From CAZWSX01 sp964636985 (GTDB lineage Bacteria > Planctomycetota > Planctomycetia > Pirellulales > Pirellulaceae), in assembly GCA_964636985.1 (NCBI GenBank), contig CAZWSX010000019.1, forward strand, positions 82,478 through 146,477: 64,000 nt of DNA, in the 5' to 3' direction. Positions 53,475 through 62,045 of this stretch are shown here, piece after piece. A program made the position numbers and the translations under genes. The notes below the pieces were generated by a model, which searched no databases, was not told where the DNA came from, and was given only the letters and a program-made list of their open reading frames with translations. Position 1 is the stretch's first letter. Every line of letters begins with the position of its first letter.

Positions 53475-54914
53475 ATGTTCGATTTCGCCGAGCACGTGCG
53501 ACAAACCCGCCGACAATTCTTTACGAGCGCCGCTGGCGGTTCGGCAGGGCTGGCTGCACTCGCGTGTTTGTTTCAGCAGGACGGGGTACTGGCTTCGGAG
53601 GCTGTCGCCAACCCTTTGGCGCCGAAGCTGCCGCCCGGATTCGCTCGCGCGAAGAACTGTATCGTTATCTTTCTTGCCGGCGGAACGAGCCACCTTGATC
53701 TCTTCGACCCCAAGCCGACTCTCACGCAACTGGATGGCCAGCCGATTCCAGAGTCGTTCCTCAAAGGAGTTCGCTTCTCCTTCGTCAAGCCGGGCCAATC
53801 GGTGCTGATGGGGAGTCGTTTCCCATTCCGCAAGTACGGCGACTGCGGAATGGAGATGTCGGAACTCTTGCCGCACATCGGATCGTCCGCCGACGATCTC
53901 GCGATGATCCGCTCGATGCACCATGCGGCCTTCGATCACGCGCCTGGCGAATTGGAAATGATCACCGGGAAGGACCAGCCCGGCCGTCCCAGTTTCGGTT
54001 CCTGGTTGACTTATGGCTTAGGAAGCGAATCGCAAGATTTGCCCGGCTTCGTTGCGCTCATCAATCAGCGCGGCCCCGTCGCCCGCGCCATGGCATGGGG
54101 AAACGGTTTTTTGCCCTCGATCCATCAGGGCGTCTTGTTCCGCAATCAGGGCGAGCCAATTCTCAACCTGCAAACGCCCGAGGCGATTCAACCGCAGTCG
54201 CACCGCGCGCAGCTCGATGCGCTGTTGAAGCTGAATCGGCTGACCGCAGAGCGAACCCGCGACCCCGAAGTTGAAACGCGGATCGCAGCCTACGAACTGG
54301 CCTATCGCATGCAGGCCTCGGCTCCGGAACTGATCGATCTGACGGGCGAAACCAGCGAGACCCTCGAACTGTACGGCGCCGATCGAGCAGGGCAGGCCGG
54401 TCTCTTCTCCAAGAACTGCCTGCTGGCTCGACGATTGGTCGAGCGCGGCGTCCGCGTCGTCTCCCTGTTTCAGCGAACTTGGGACCACCACAAGAATCTC
54501 GATGGCGACGTGCGGAGCCAGTGCTTGGAAGTCGATCAACCGATCGGTGCGCTCCTGAAAGATCTCAAACGCCGGGGAATGCTCGAATCGACGCTTGTGA
54601 TTTGGGCCACCGAATTCGGCCGCACCGCGATTACGGAAAACGCCAAATCGGGTCGCGACGCCGGCCGCGATCACCATCCCCATTGTTTCACCATGTGGAT
54701 GGCGGGTGGAGGCGTAAAAGGGGGAACCGTCTTCGGAGCCAGTGACGAACTAGGATGGCACGTCGCCGAAGACGGCGTTCACACGCACGACTTCCATGCG
54801 ACCCTGCTGCACCTGTTCGGGCTGAATCACGAGCGTCTTACCTACCGTCATCGCGGCCTGGACGTGCGACTGACCGACGTCGCGGGCAAGGTTGTGGAAG
54901 GACTGATCGCGTAA
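53475..54914 (+). CDS. second DUF1501 domain protein with Tat signal
   Basis: A protein of 479 residues. The Tat signal TRRQFFTSAAGGSAGLAALA is followed by the DUF1501 core: CIVIFLAGGTSHLDLFDPKP, MIRSMHHAAFDHAPGELEM, FQRTWDHHKNLDGDVRSQCL, WATEFGRTAITEN and GRDHHPHCFTMWMAGGGVKG. It differs clearly from the first DUF1501 protein, so this is not a recent duplication. The PSD1-DUF1501 junction is tight (three bases), the usual planctomycete pair. Confidence 0.94.
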   Translation: MFDFAEHVRQTRRQFFTSAAGGSAGLAALACLFQQDGVLASEAVANPLAPKLPPGFARAKNCIVIFLAGGTSHLDLFDPKPTLTQLDGQPIPESFLKGVRFSFVKPGQSVLMGSRFPFRKYGDCGMEMSELLPHIGSSADDLAMIRSMHHAAFDHAPGELEMITGKDQPGRPSFGSWLTYGLGSESQDLPGFVALINQRGPVARAMAWGNGFLPSIHQGVLFRNQGEPILNLQTPEAIQPQSHRAQLDALLKLNRLTAERTRDPEVETRIAAYELAYRMQASAPELIDLTGETSETLELYGADRAGQAGLFSKNCLLARRLVERGVRVVSLFQRTWDHHKNLDGDVRSQCLEVDQPIGALLKDLKRRGMLESTLVIWATEFGRTAITENAKSGRDAGRDHHPHCFTMWMAGGGVKGGTVFGASDELGWHVAEDGVHTHDFHATLLHLFGLNHERLTYRHRGLDVRLTDVAGKVVEGLIA

Positions 54915-54956
54915 CGAAACCGCAGGTAAAAAATCATTGCTGGGGAGAAACCAGAT

Positions 54957-57956
54957 ATGCGTCTTTCGATCGCAACATTTCCTGCAGTGGCCTTGGCGGC
55001 GTTTATCGCGTTTTTCAATGCAACGCTTGTCGCTCAGGTTTCAACGGCGCTGCCGGCGGTTGAAGTTCCGACAGGACTTCCGCAACTCTTCGTCGACGAC
55101 TATTTGATTGCCGACCAAATCGACTTGAAACGGACGCTTCACCAGCCCGTTAAGGACGACGGTGGCCATAAGCCAATCCTGGCGATCGGCGACGAATTCG
55201 GCGATACAAAATCAACGCTCGAAGCAAACGGCACCATCTTGTTCGATCCGCGGTCGAAGAAATGGGTGATGTTCACGCTGGGGTTCGCGCCCCACTGGCA
55301 AGGAGCCTCCGGCGATCGCGTGCGGCTTTATCGCCACACGTCGGCTGACGGATTGAATTGGATCAAGGGGGACAACGGCACGCCCCAGCGGATTGCCATC
55401 GACCTGCACGATTCCGTAAGCAACACTAGTGCCACGAACATCGATTTGTTCTCGTGCACGTACGACGAAACAGACGCCACCAATCCCTATAAGGGTTGGC
55501 TCTTCTTTGCGAACTGGGGCCCAGGCCGGGAAGGAACGTACTTCGTTCAGTCGCCCGACGGCATTCATTGGAAGCGAGGGCCCGCCGTTCTGATCGCCGG
55601 CTCGCGGACTATCCAGCAGGATGGCCGAACCATGAATGGCACGGGCGATGTCACGACGTTTTATCACGATCGGCAGGAGAATCGCTTTCTCGCTTGCCTT
55701 CGGTTCGCCAGCGCCACCGACGTGGAGAACACCAATCGCCTGCGGGCTCGCGGATTTTTGTTCAGCAATCGACTCGATCAGCCGATCGACCTCTCTCGCG
55801 TCGAGCGTTTGGATCTCGTTCCCGAGGGCGCCCGCCGCAACGGCGATATGCCGACCGACGAGTATTACTCGTCAACCGCGTGGCGCTACAGCTCGCTGTG
55901 GCTCGGCGGCCTGCGGGTGTGGCATAGCCGCGACGATTATCCGTACTCCGCGAGCGGATGCGCTTTCTTGAAGTTGGTGGTCAGCCGCGATGGGCTCCAT
56001 TGGAAGAAGGTCCCCTTTGAGAACGAAGAGGGCCATCCGGAAGTCTTTCTGCCCAATGGCCGCGAAGGAGCCCACGATGCCCAGAGCGACGGCGGCTACA
56101 TGACCGAGTTCTCGAATCCGCCGCTGCGGGTTGGCGATGAGTTGATCTACTACTACGGAAGCTCCTCGTGGGGGAAAAACCATCCTCGCCCGTACCGTGT
56201 CTCCGGCGGCGGCATCTTTCGCGCTCGTCTTCGCGTGGATGGCTTTGTCTCAGTGAATCAAGGGACGCTGGTCACGCGGAGCCTGAAATTTTCGGGAAGC
56301 GAATTGCTGATCAACGGGAAGGGGCCCATTCAAGTCGACGTGGTCAACTCATCCGAACGCACGTCCAAATCGCTGGCATCTGCCACCCTAAGCGGCGATT
56401 CGCTTGCGCACCGCGTGATGTTCGACGGCCATCGAGCGCTCAAGGACGTTGCGCCCGATGGACAAATTCAATTGCGATTTACGGTTCCGGCCGGCGGCGC
56501 GCTCTACTCGTTCACGTTCGCCAACCAAAACGTGGGAACGCATGAAGATGGCCTGACGCTCAAGACCGAAACGTTCGATCGTGATCCGCAGTGGGACGGT
56601 GTCAATAATCGGTCCGCGCAGCAACGCGAGCCGATTACCATCCGGCAGGATTTCGGCTATAGCGCCAAGACGAACCATGCCGGCAGCGACGAGCCAGGGG
56701 AAATCGGCGGCTTTGTTACGCCTGCCGGCGAAGGCGCGTTTTACGGCAAGGAGATCGAGGCGGTCGATTTCGAGCGGCCCCTCACGGCATCGGGCGTCAT
56801 GTCGATCGCTCCCGGAGGGACGCACCTGTTGCTCGGCTTCTTCAATTCGGAGACGGTCAACGAATGGCGCACGCCTAATACTCTTGCCATCCGGCTCAAT
56901 GGCCGCGGCGATCACTTCTTCGCGTACGTCGAGTATTGCACGTCGAAGTGGCGGGCTGGCGGCGATACAACTCCTTTTCCCTCGATCACCGATCCTCAGA
57001 CCGGCCGCTGGAACCTGATTGGCTATCCCTGCAACAAGAGGCTGCCTTGGAGCTTGACCTACGATCCAAAAGCAAACGACGGCCAAGGCGCGATCGTAGC
57101 GACCCTTGGAAACGACAAGGCGGTTTGCAACCTCGACGCAGCGCACAAAATGGATGGAGCGAAATTCAATCGCTTCGGCATTCTTAACGTCATGAAAAGT
57201 GCGGATAGCGGCTCCGATGTCTGGTTCGACGACATCTCCATTCAAGGGGAGCCGATGGACAGGTTTTCGGATGATCCAAAGTGGGACGGCCGCAACAATC
57301 GCAAAACAAACCTCTCGCGGTTGGTTCGCCCGTGGTTCGACTTCGGCTTTAGCGAGACGCACTTCGCCGGAGGCGCGCAGAACGGAGAGCTAGGCGGGCG
57401 AATCTTCCGCGGCGACTGCCGCGAAGTGGCTCGGATGGCCAGCTATGGCGATCGAATAGGCCCGCTTTCGCTCGAACGACCTCTCAAAGCACGTGGAAAG
57501 GTGACACTACGTCGTGGTGTTTCCGATAGTACGACTTTGTTCGGGTTTTACGATTCGCGCGCAAGTATGCGCTCGAATCCGTCACAGAGCGACGGATTGC
57601 CGGAAAACGTTTTGGGCATTCATATCGAAGGTCCAAGCAGTGAAGGTTTCAAGTTCTATCCCGTGCTGCGCCCCAAAGACGGCGGCGGCATCGTCGGCAA
57701 CGTTCGCGAGTCGTCCACCCTTTTGCCGGACGGAAAAACTCACGATTGGTCTCTCGACTACGTGCCAGCCTCCGCCGGCCGCGTGGGTCGGATCGCCGTA
57801 ACACTCGACGGCAAGTCAGCTAGCTTCGAAATTCCGAAGGATGCCGACACCGAGGGCACGCAGTTTGATCGCTTTGGCATCGTCACCTCTTGGATCGACG
57901 GCAATAGCCAAGACGTCTACTGGGACGACATCACCTACACGACTGCCCAAGAGTGA
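54957..57956 (+). CDS. large exported protein: five-bladed-propeller-like domain plus two lectin-like domains
   Basis: A protein of 999 residues. The ATG at 54957 follows GGGGAG. The signal peptide is LSIATFPAVALAAFIAFFNA. About 30-480 resembles glycosidase-type propellers (LPQLFVDDYLIADQIDLKRT, RVRLYRHTSADGLNW, RDGLHWKKVPFENEEGHPEV). Two similar C-terminal modules follow (about 540-765 and 780-999). Each begins DPQWDGVNNR or DPKWDGRNNR and contains QDFGYSAKTNHAG or FDFGFSETHFAGG, and ends with VWFDDISIQ or VYWDDITYT. They look like concanavalin-type sugar-binding folds. A role in polysaccharide binding or breakdown is likely; no catalytic residues can be named. Confidence 0.8.
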   Translation: MRLSIATFPAVALAAFIAFFNATLVAQVSTALPAVEVPTGLPQLFVDDYLIADQIDLKRTLHQPVKDDGGHKPILAIGDEFGDTKSTLEANGTILFDPRSKKWVMFTLGFAPHWQGASGDRVRLYRHTSADGLNWIKGDNGTPQRIAIDLHDSVSNTSATNIDLFSCTYDETDATNPYKGWLFFANWGPGREGTYFVQSPDGIHWKRGPAVLIAGSRTIQQDGRTMNGTGDVTTFYHDRQENRFLACLRFASATDVENTNRLRARGFLFSNRLDQPIDLSRVERLDLVPEGARRNGDMPTDEYYSSTAWRYSSLWLGGLRVWHSRDDYPYSASGCAFLKLVVSRDGLHWKKVPFENEEGHPEVFLPNGREGAHDAQSDGGYMTEFSNPPLRVGDELIYYYGSSSWGKNHPRPYRVSGGGIFRARLRVDGFVSVNQGTLVTRSLKFSGSELLINGKGPIQVDVVNSSERTSKSLASATLSGDSLAHRVMFDGHRALKDVAPDGQIQLRFTVPAGGALYSFTFANQNVGTHEDGLTLKTETFDRDPQWDGVNNRSAQQREPITIRQDFGYSAKTNHAGSDEPGEIGGFVTPAGEGAFYGKEIEAVDFERPLTASGVMSIAPGGTHLLLGFFNSETVNEWRTPNTLAIRLNGRGDHFFAYVEYCTSKWRAGGDTTPFPSITDPQTGRWNLIGYPCNKRLPWSLTYDPKANDGQGAIVATLGNDKAVCNLDAAHKMDGAKFNRFGILNVMKSADSGSDVWFDDISIQGEPMDRFSDDPKWDGRNNRKTNLSRLVRPWFDFGFSETHFAGGAQNGELGGRIFRGDCREVARMASYGDRIGPLSLERPLKARGKVTLRRGVSDSTTLFGFYDSRASMRSNPSQSDGLPENVLGIHIEGPSSEGFKFYPVLRPKDGGGIVGNVRESSTLLPDGKTHDWSLDYVPASAGRVGRIAVTLDGKSASFEIPKDADTEGTQFDRFGIVTSWIDGNSQDVYWDDITYTTAQE

Positions 57957-58775
57957 TTGCCGTGTGAGAGGTCTCGTGGGACTGGCTTCTTCTTGACCCA
58001 GAACTGAGACCGCGGTGCTCACAATCACAATCGGCCATCCAGTTGGATGGCTGCCAGGCAGTTGCAACCGACGTTCCGCGCTGCATGAAGTGGGAATGGC
58101 GTTCAAGCAGCCAATCCATTGCCGTGCCGGTGAGCAGGAAATCAAAAGGCGGCACCGAACTTTTTTTCTTCGCGGCGGTCCTTTTGCCGTTCTGCATCCG
58201 TGGTGGCAAGTTACGAAACCGGCTGTGTCCAAAAGAAAGAAAGTCAATCGAGAGCAGTGGAGATTGGGCACTTGGCCAACGCCAAGTGCCGCGGAGCGCC
58301 GCCCGCGCGAACCTGGAAACATCCTCCCCATACTTAGCCTTTCGGAACTTAACGCCATTGTGAGAGGGTTTGGATGGTCGTTTTCCCCCGCGGATAGTCA
58401 GGGCCAAGTTCACCACGACGCAGTTTGGCTCGTGGACAACCGTTGGCGGTCCATGTTCCTGACGGAACAAGGCCCCATCATCGCCGATGCTTGCGAGGAT
58501 GCCGGATCGCGTTGGTGCGAGCCGATTCGCGAAGCCATCCAAAATCGGCACGTCCTCCGAGTCGACATCAGCGGTTTTGCCCTGACCGACTGATGTCCAG
58601 CGACACTCCCCGGCAATTCTTTACATGACCAAAGAAACCGGCCGTAACACCTGCGCCACCATCAAATGTCGGTTGGCCCAGTCCGCCGGCGGGGGGCGCC
58701 AATCTCATTTCGGTGTGCGAGCTAAGTTTGGATGGGTGCCTAAGCAATCGATTTTCGCCTTCGTGGAGAACCCAG
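57957..58775. other. 818 bp region with no secure gene
   Basis: Overlapping frames exist on both strands. The best is plus-strand 58015-58593 (192 codons). Its last about 80 residues (AIVRGFGWSFSPADSQGQVH, WLVDNRWRSMFLTEQGPIIA, WCEPIREAIQ) look protein-like, while its first 110 are unconvincing and lack a ribosome site. It may be the 3' end of a real gene whose start has decayed, or a gene starting near 58330. I recognise no family. Confidence 0.35.
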
Positions 58776-58970
58776 ATGGACCCGTTCCGATACCGCCTGA
58801 TCGACACGGCAGGCAGCGAGATTGGCATCATCGAGGACTCCCGCCCCCTGATCGACGTCGGGGAGCGCGTACAAACGCCCGAGGGCATCTTGGGAACCGT
58901 CGTCAACGTTTACGACGATGAGTTCGGCCAGGAAGGGGACGTCCAAGCCACGCTCGCGGTCGAGGAATAG
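58776..58970 (+). CDS. small hypothetical protein, 64 residues
   Basis: The ATG at 58776 follows GGAG by nine bases; an upstream in-frame ATG gives a less protein-like extension. The sequence MDPFRYRLIDTAGSEIGIIE, VGERVQTPEGILGTVVNVYD looks like a compact beta domain of the SH3-like or KOW-like type (GILGTVVNVYDDEFG). No family is recognised. It could bind nucleic acid, but that is only a fold impression. Confidence 0.65.
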   Translation: MDPFRYRLIDTAGSEIGIIEDSRPLIDVGERVQTPEGILGTVVNVYDDEFGQEGDVQATLAVEE

Positions 58971-59003
58971 CAACTTCGAGTCTCGCCTGGCGGTAGCGGC
59001 CTT

Positions 59004-59504
59004 CTACTTGGCTGCTCGGTCTTTGAATCGCTCGTCCATGATCGGCGTTTCGGATGGCAAGGGAATGCGGTTCAGATCGACGATCTCGCCATCGACAATC
59101 AACTCGATAGTGTTGGTTCGTTCCCAGCGCCCACCTGTGACCTCATCTCCTGCTATCGGCATCTCGCCCTTGGGTGGGGTGTGGATGCAAACGCCAGCGT
59201 TGGAATCTTTGCCCAGCCAAAAGCTCGGGCCTTTTCGTAGCACGATGGGAGCGCCCTTGCTTTTGACCTTCAGGATGTGCGGCCATGCCGCTTCAAATTC
59301 TTCGCGCTTGTGAAAGGCGATCGCATAGTGCAGGAGCGGGCGTTGTGGGCCTTCCAGCGTTCGCGATTGCTTGCGAAGCGGCTCTAGTTCCTTAGGCCAC
59401 TCGTTTGGCCACTCCCCCCGATCCACTACGCCATATTCCGCGTGGACAGGGGACGCAATCGCTATGGCAAGGACGGCCGCCGCCAGGCAAATCGCTCGGT
59501 TCAT
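59004..59504 (-). CDS. small exported hypothetical protein
   Basis: A protein of 166 residues from the ATG at 59502-59504. The signal peptide is MNRAICLAAAVLAIAIASPV, cleaved near VHA. The mature part contains YAIAFHKREEFEAAWPHILK, NAGVCIHTPPKGEMPIAGDE and TNTIELIVDGEIVDLNRIPL, with a single Cys. There is no known motif. It resembles planctomycete secreted hypotheticals. Confidence 0.75.
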   Translation of the reverse strand: MNRAICLAAAVLAIAIASPVHAEYGVVDRGEWPNEWPKELEPLRKQSRTLEGPQRPLLHYAIAFHKREEFEAAWPHILKVKSKGAPIVLRKGPSFWLGKDSNAGVCIHTPPKGEMPIAGDEVTGGRWERTNTIELIVDGEIVDLNRIPLPSETPIMDERFKDRAAK

Positions 59505-59630
59505 CGTGATCGCTCCACAAACCATACAGGGGCCAAGAAGAAATCCCCCGCTTAGACGTTGAACCCGACCACTTAGTTCCATGGATTAGGCGACGCCTGC
59601 GAGGTCGGACGCAAGCGTCGCTCGGATCGT

Positions 59631-59942
59631 CTATTGTGGGCGAATGATGATATTGAAAAGCTGGTCGTCCACTCTTCCGCCCAAAACAACCTCTGTTCTT
59701 GGGGCGCCGAAGAAATCGAGCGTTCGGGCCTCTGCGTCATCGCCAATCGCGGCGATGCTTGTCCAGAGGGAACTAAGGCAAATGAACTTGTTGCCACCCG
59801 ATCCCTTGAACCCAACATGCAGGTTCGTAACCGTCAATGCGTTTGCCGTACCAACGCTGTCGGACACTTCCAACTCAACGTCGATGCCTTTTGTTTCTTC
59901 AAGAGCCTCGCGAAGTTTCTTAACCAGCGTTTTGCGATCCAT
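59631..59942 (-). CDS. hypothetical cytosolic protein, 103 residues
   Basis: The ATG at 59940-59942 starts MDRKTLVKKLREALEETKGI. A short helix is followed by probable beta strands (VDVELEVSDSV-like, NLHVGFKGSGGNKFICLSSL, RTEVVLGGRVDDQLFNIIIR). It has no signal peptide and no known family. Coding status is supported by amphipathic composition and clean termini. Confidence 0.6.
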   Translation of the reverse strand: MDRKTLVKKLREALEETKGIDVELEVSDSVGTANALTVTNLHVGFKGSGGNKFICLSSLWTSIAAIGDDAEARTLDFFGAPRTEVVLGGRVDDQLFNIIIRPQ

Positions 59943-60007
59943 GTCGTTACCCTAAATAGGCGAAGAATTTGCTTGCTTCCCAATCCTGATCGGATACATT
60001 GCACGGC

Positions 60008-60042
60008 GTCGGGAGTCCGACCCCTGCCCCCAGACTCCTGAC
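60008..60042. repeat. imperfect inverted repeat, possible second REP-like copy
   Basis: GTCGGGAGTC (60008-60017) pairs with GACTCCTGAC (60033-60042) with one mismatch, around a C-rich loop. The minus-strand arm GTGTCAGGAGTC resembles the arm of the repeat at 18772-18826. Confidence 0.5.
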
Positions 60043-60045
60043 ACT

Positions 60046-60086
60046 CTAAAGCCCCGGTCGAGAGTTGATCCTTGGCCGGGGTCTTT
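60046..60086 (-). terminator. GC-rich hairpin at the end of the 60.1 kb gene
   Basis: Arms GCCCCGG (60051-60057) and CCGGGG (60076-60081) abut the stop codon of the minus-strand gene. Short T runs lie on both sides, so it could act in both directions. Confidence 0.6.
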
Positions 60087-60379
60087 TATTGATGGAGCTT
60101 CGCCAGCAGGTCGATTGCTGCCTTGGCGTTTTCGATGCCCATCGACTTGACGAATGCGGCGGCCGTCAACAACTTGGCGATGTCCAAGCCGCTGGTTTTC
60201 TTCTCTCTGAGTTTCCCGGTTTTCCGCGCAATCAATAACGTCTGTGACACGCCCTGGGGTTTGAATGGGACACTGTGGGCTTCGGTCAATGCGGCTGCTA
60301 TTGCTTTTGGTTTGTCGCTCGGATGCGCGGCCGCATATTCGAGGATCAATGCTGTTTTATTGATCTTGCGTTTCCCCAT
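60086..60379 (-). CDS. small basic hypothetical protein, 97 residues
   Basis: The sequence MGKRKINKTALILEYAAAHP, then PKAIAAALTEAHSVPFKPQG and VSQTLLIARKTGKLREKKTS, suggests a helix-turn-helix-like fold with many Lys. AAGGAGC precedes the ATG. It is probably a small DNA-binding protein of planctomycete type. No family can be named with certainty. Confidence 0.7.
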   Translation of the reverse strand: MGKRKINKTALILEYAAAHPSDKPKAIAAALTEAHSVPFKPQGVSQTLLIARKTGKLREKKTSGLDIAKLLTAAAFVKSMGIENAKAAIDLLAKLHQ

Positions 60380-60493
60380 GTTTGAAGCTCCTTAAAGGGC
60401 TTCTACGTTAGTTGCGGCGACACGGCTTGGCAACTTAAAGTGGCTCAAGACATTCGAGGGCTTATGAGAACCAGAAAGCCCTGCGAGAGGACA

Positions 60494-61180
60494 CTAATTC
60501 CCTTCCTCACCTTTCTCTGGCGCTGTGATCTCGAATTCAAGAACGTTCGACCGGAAGGCAACCTTGTTGTCTTTGTAGCGGTTGAGCCAGTGAGCCACGT
60601 CTTTATCGAGGTCCTTACTGTGAAGCGGACTATTCGACCGCATTCGTTCGGTGCCTACTACCTGGATGCGATATTTTCCAGGCTTGAGGGCGGGGAAAAC
60701 GATCACGCCATCGTCCGAAACGCGGCCGCTTGTAGGAACCGCCATTCGCCTGCCTAAGCGGGGATTCGATGAAATGAAGTTCACATCAACAAAGTCCTGG
60801 ACACGAGCGGGGCGCGTATCTTTGAAGGACGTGGCCAGCAGATTGCCGACGTACTTTCCGTCGCTATCGAAGACCCAAATGGCGACGCCCGTTGGTCTCA
60901 AAGTCCCGTCGAAGAAGGGATTGTAAAGTGCCGAACCCAACATATCGTTATGAACCCATTGCCCAAAATCATGGGCGACTTCGATGCCGGGAACCAAGTT
61001 TCCGTCCGCATCTTTGACTAGACACTTCTTCAAGACAATGCTCGCGTTGTGCTGTTTTTCCTCGCCCAACTCCGCCCTGTCCTGGCCGTTCGTCACTACG
61101 GAGCACGCAGCCCCCAAGGCGAAGGCGACCGAGATGCGCCATGCCGTCCGCAGTCGTAGCAGACCGCTATTTGTTTTCAT
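60494..61180 (-). CDS. exported hypothetical protein, 228 residues
   Basis: The start at 61178-61180 (MKTNSGLLRLRTAWRISVAF) is preceded by GGAGGAGACC. The signal sequence ends near VVTNGQ. A beta-rich region follows, with TGVAIWVFDSDGKYVGNLLA and GVIVFPALKPGKYRIQVVGT, the latter like a carboxypeptidase-regulatory or transthyretin-type domain. Its start overlaps the end of the next gene by 14 bp, so the two are coupled. The function is unknown. Confidence 0.75.
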   Translation of the reverse strand: MKTNSGLLRLRTAWRISVAFALGAACSVVTNGQDRAELGEEKQHNASIVLKKCLVKDADGNLVPGIEVAHDFGQWVHNDMLGSALYNPFFDGTLRPTGVAIWVFDSDGKYVGNLLATSFKDTRPARVQDFVDVNFISSNPRLGRRMAVPTSGRVSDDGVIVFPALKPGKYRIQVVGTERMRSNSPLHSKDLDKDVAHWLNRYKDNKVAFRSNVLEFEITAPEKGEEGN

Positions 61181-62045
61181 TTTTGGTCTCCTCCGGGTCC
61201 GGGAGGACCTCAAAAGAGAGTTCGCTGCTGGTGAGCCAACCTGTAACCGGCTTTCCGATAACGTGACGTATCACGGTATCGTCTTGCGGATGGACGATGA
61301 TTTCCTCAGGCTCATCAATAGGGGGCCTCTTCTCCAGCATCTTGCGGTATTCGTCAACCTTCATACCGAACAAAACCATTTCATGTCGCTGTCCGCGTTT
61401 TTGCCAGGCCCATTCCGCCGCCTTGAGTTCATCCCCGGCCTTGCCGGCAAAGGAACCGACATACAACCGTGGATCGCAGTTCAATATCAATTGGTACTTG
61501 CCGGGAACAAGCTGTCGCGGCCCGCCTGGAGCCGTGAACGTGGGGGGTGGATCACGTTGATCGGCCATTTCGACTTTGAACTCACTTTCAAAGAATCCTC
61601 CGGATGGTAATCGTTTCCATCGATCGGGCGCAGACGAACTGATCGGCGACCGACGGTCTGAAGGACTGGCATAAAGCCAGAAAACATCACCATCCTTGTT
61701 TTTCGCCCCAAATCGGTACAGGGGGCCAAAGCTCAGTTCCAAGTACGCTTGCTCGCCGGAATAAAGTTCGACGTCTTGGTCGGTATCGTTTCGAAACTCG
61801 ACCCTAACACGTACCTTGTCACAAAACAGAAACTTCGCATTCCGGTCTTTCTCAACGAACGAAATTCCGACCGTCGGTTTTGGTTCGCGCGGTTCCGGAT
61901 CGGCGGCGCTGCACAAATCGTTTGCAGCGCCATTGACCAAGAAACTCGATGCGAGCCCGATTGCCAGGAACGTTAAAAAGCGTCGACTGCACAACAAGCC
62001 GAGCAACTCGGTGCCTCGGGCAATTACTTCACAATTCGTGTCCAT
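61167..62045 (-). CDS. exported hypothetical protein, 292 residues
   Basis: The N-terminus has a hydrophobic segment (FLTFLAIGLASSFLVNGAAN) that acts as signal. The mature part has VRVRVEFRNDTDQDVELYSG, ELSFGPLYRFGAKNKDGDVF and PRQLVPGKYQLILNCDPRLY, a beta-sandwich-like layout similar to the following gene's product. It ends in an acidic tail. It overlaps its upstream neighbour by 22 bp and its downstream neighbour by 14 bp, forming a three-gene operon with the large surface protein. Confidence 0.75.
   Translation of the reverse strand: MDTNCEVIARGTELLGLLCSRRFLTFLAIGLASSFLVNGAANDLCSAADPEPREPKPTVGISFVEKDRNAKFLFCDKVRVRVEFRNDTDQDVELYSGEQAYLELSFGPLYRFGAKNKDGDVFWLYASPSDRRSPISSSAPDRWKRLPSGGFFESEFKVEMADQRDPPPTFTAPGGPRQLVPGKYQLILNCDPRLYVGSFAGKAGDELKAAEWAWQKRGQRHEMVLFGMKVDEYRKMLEKRPPIDEPEEIIVHPQDDTVIRHVIGKPVTGWLTSSELSFEVLPDPEETKNENK

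Noticed and set aside
56388..57362. 324-residue minus-strand frame
   Set aside because: Antisense of the 999-residue exported protein; composition typical of a high-GC shadow.
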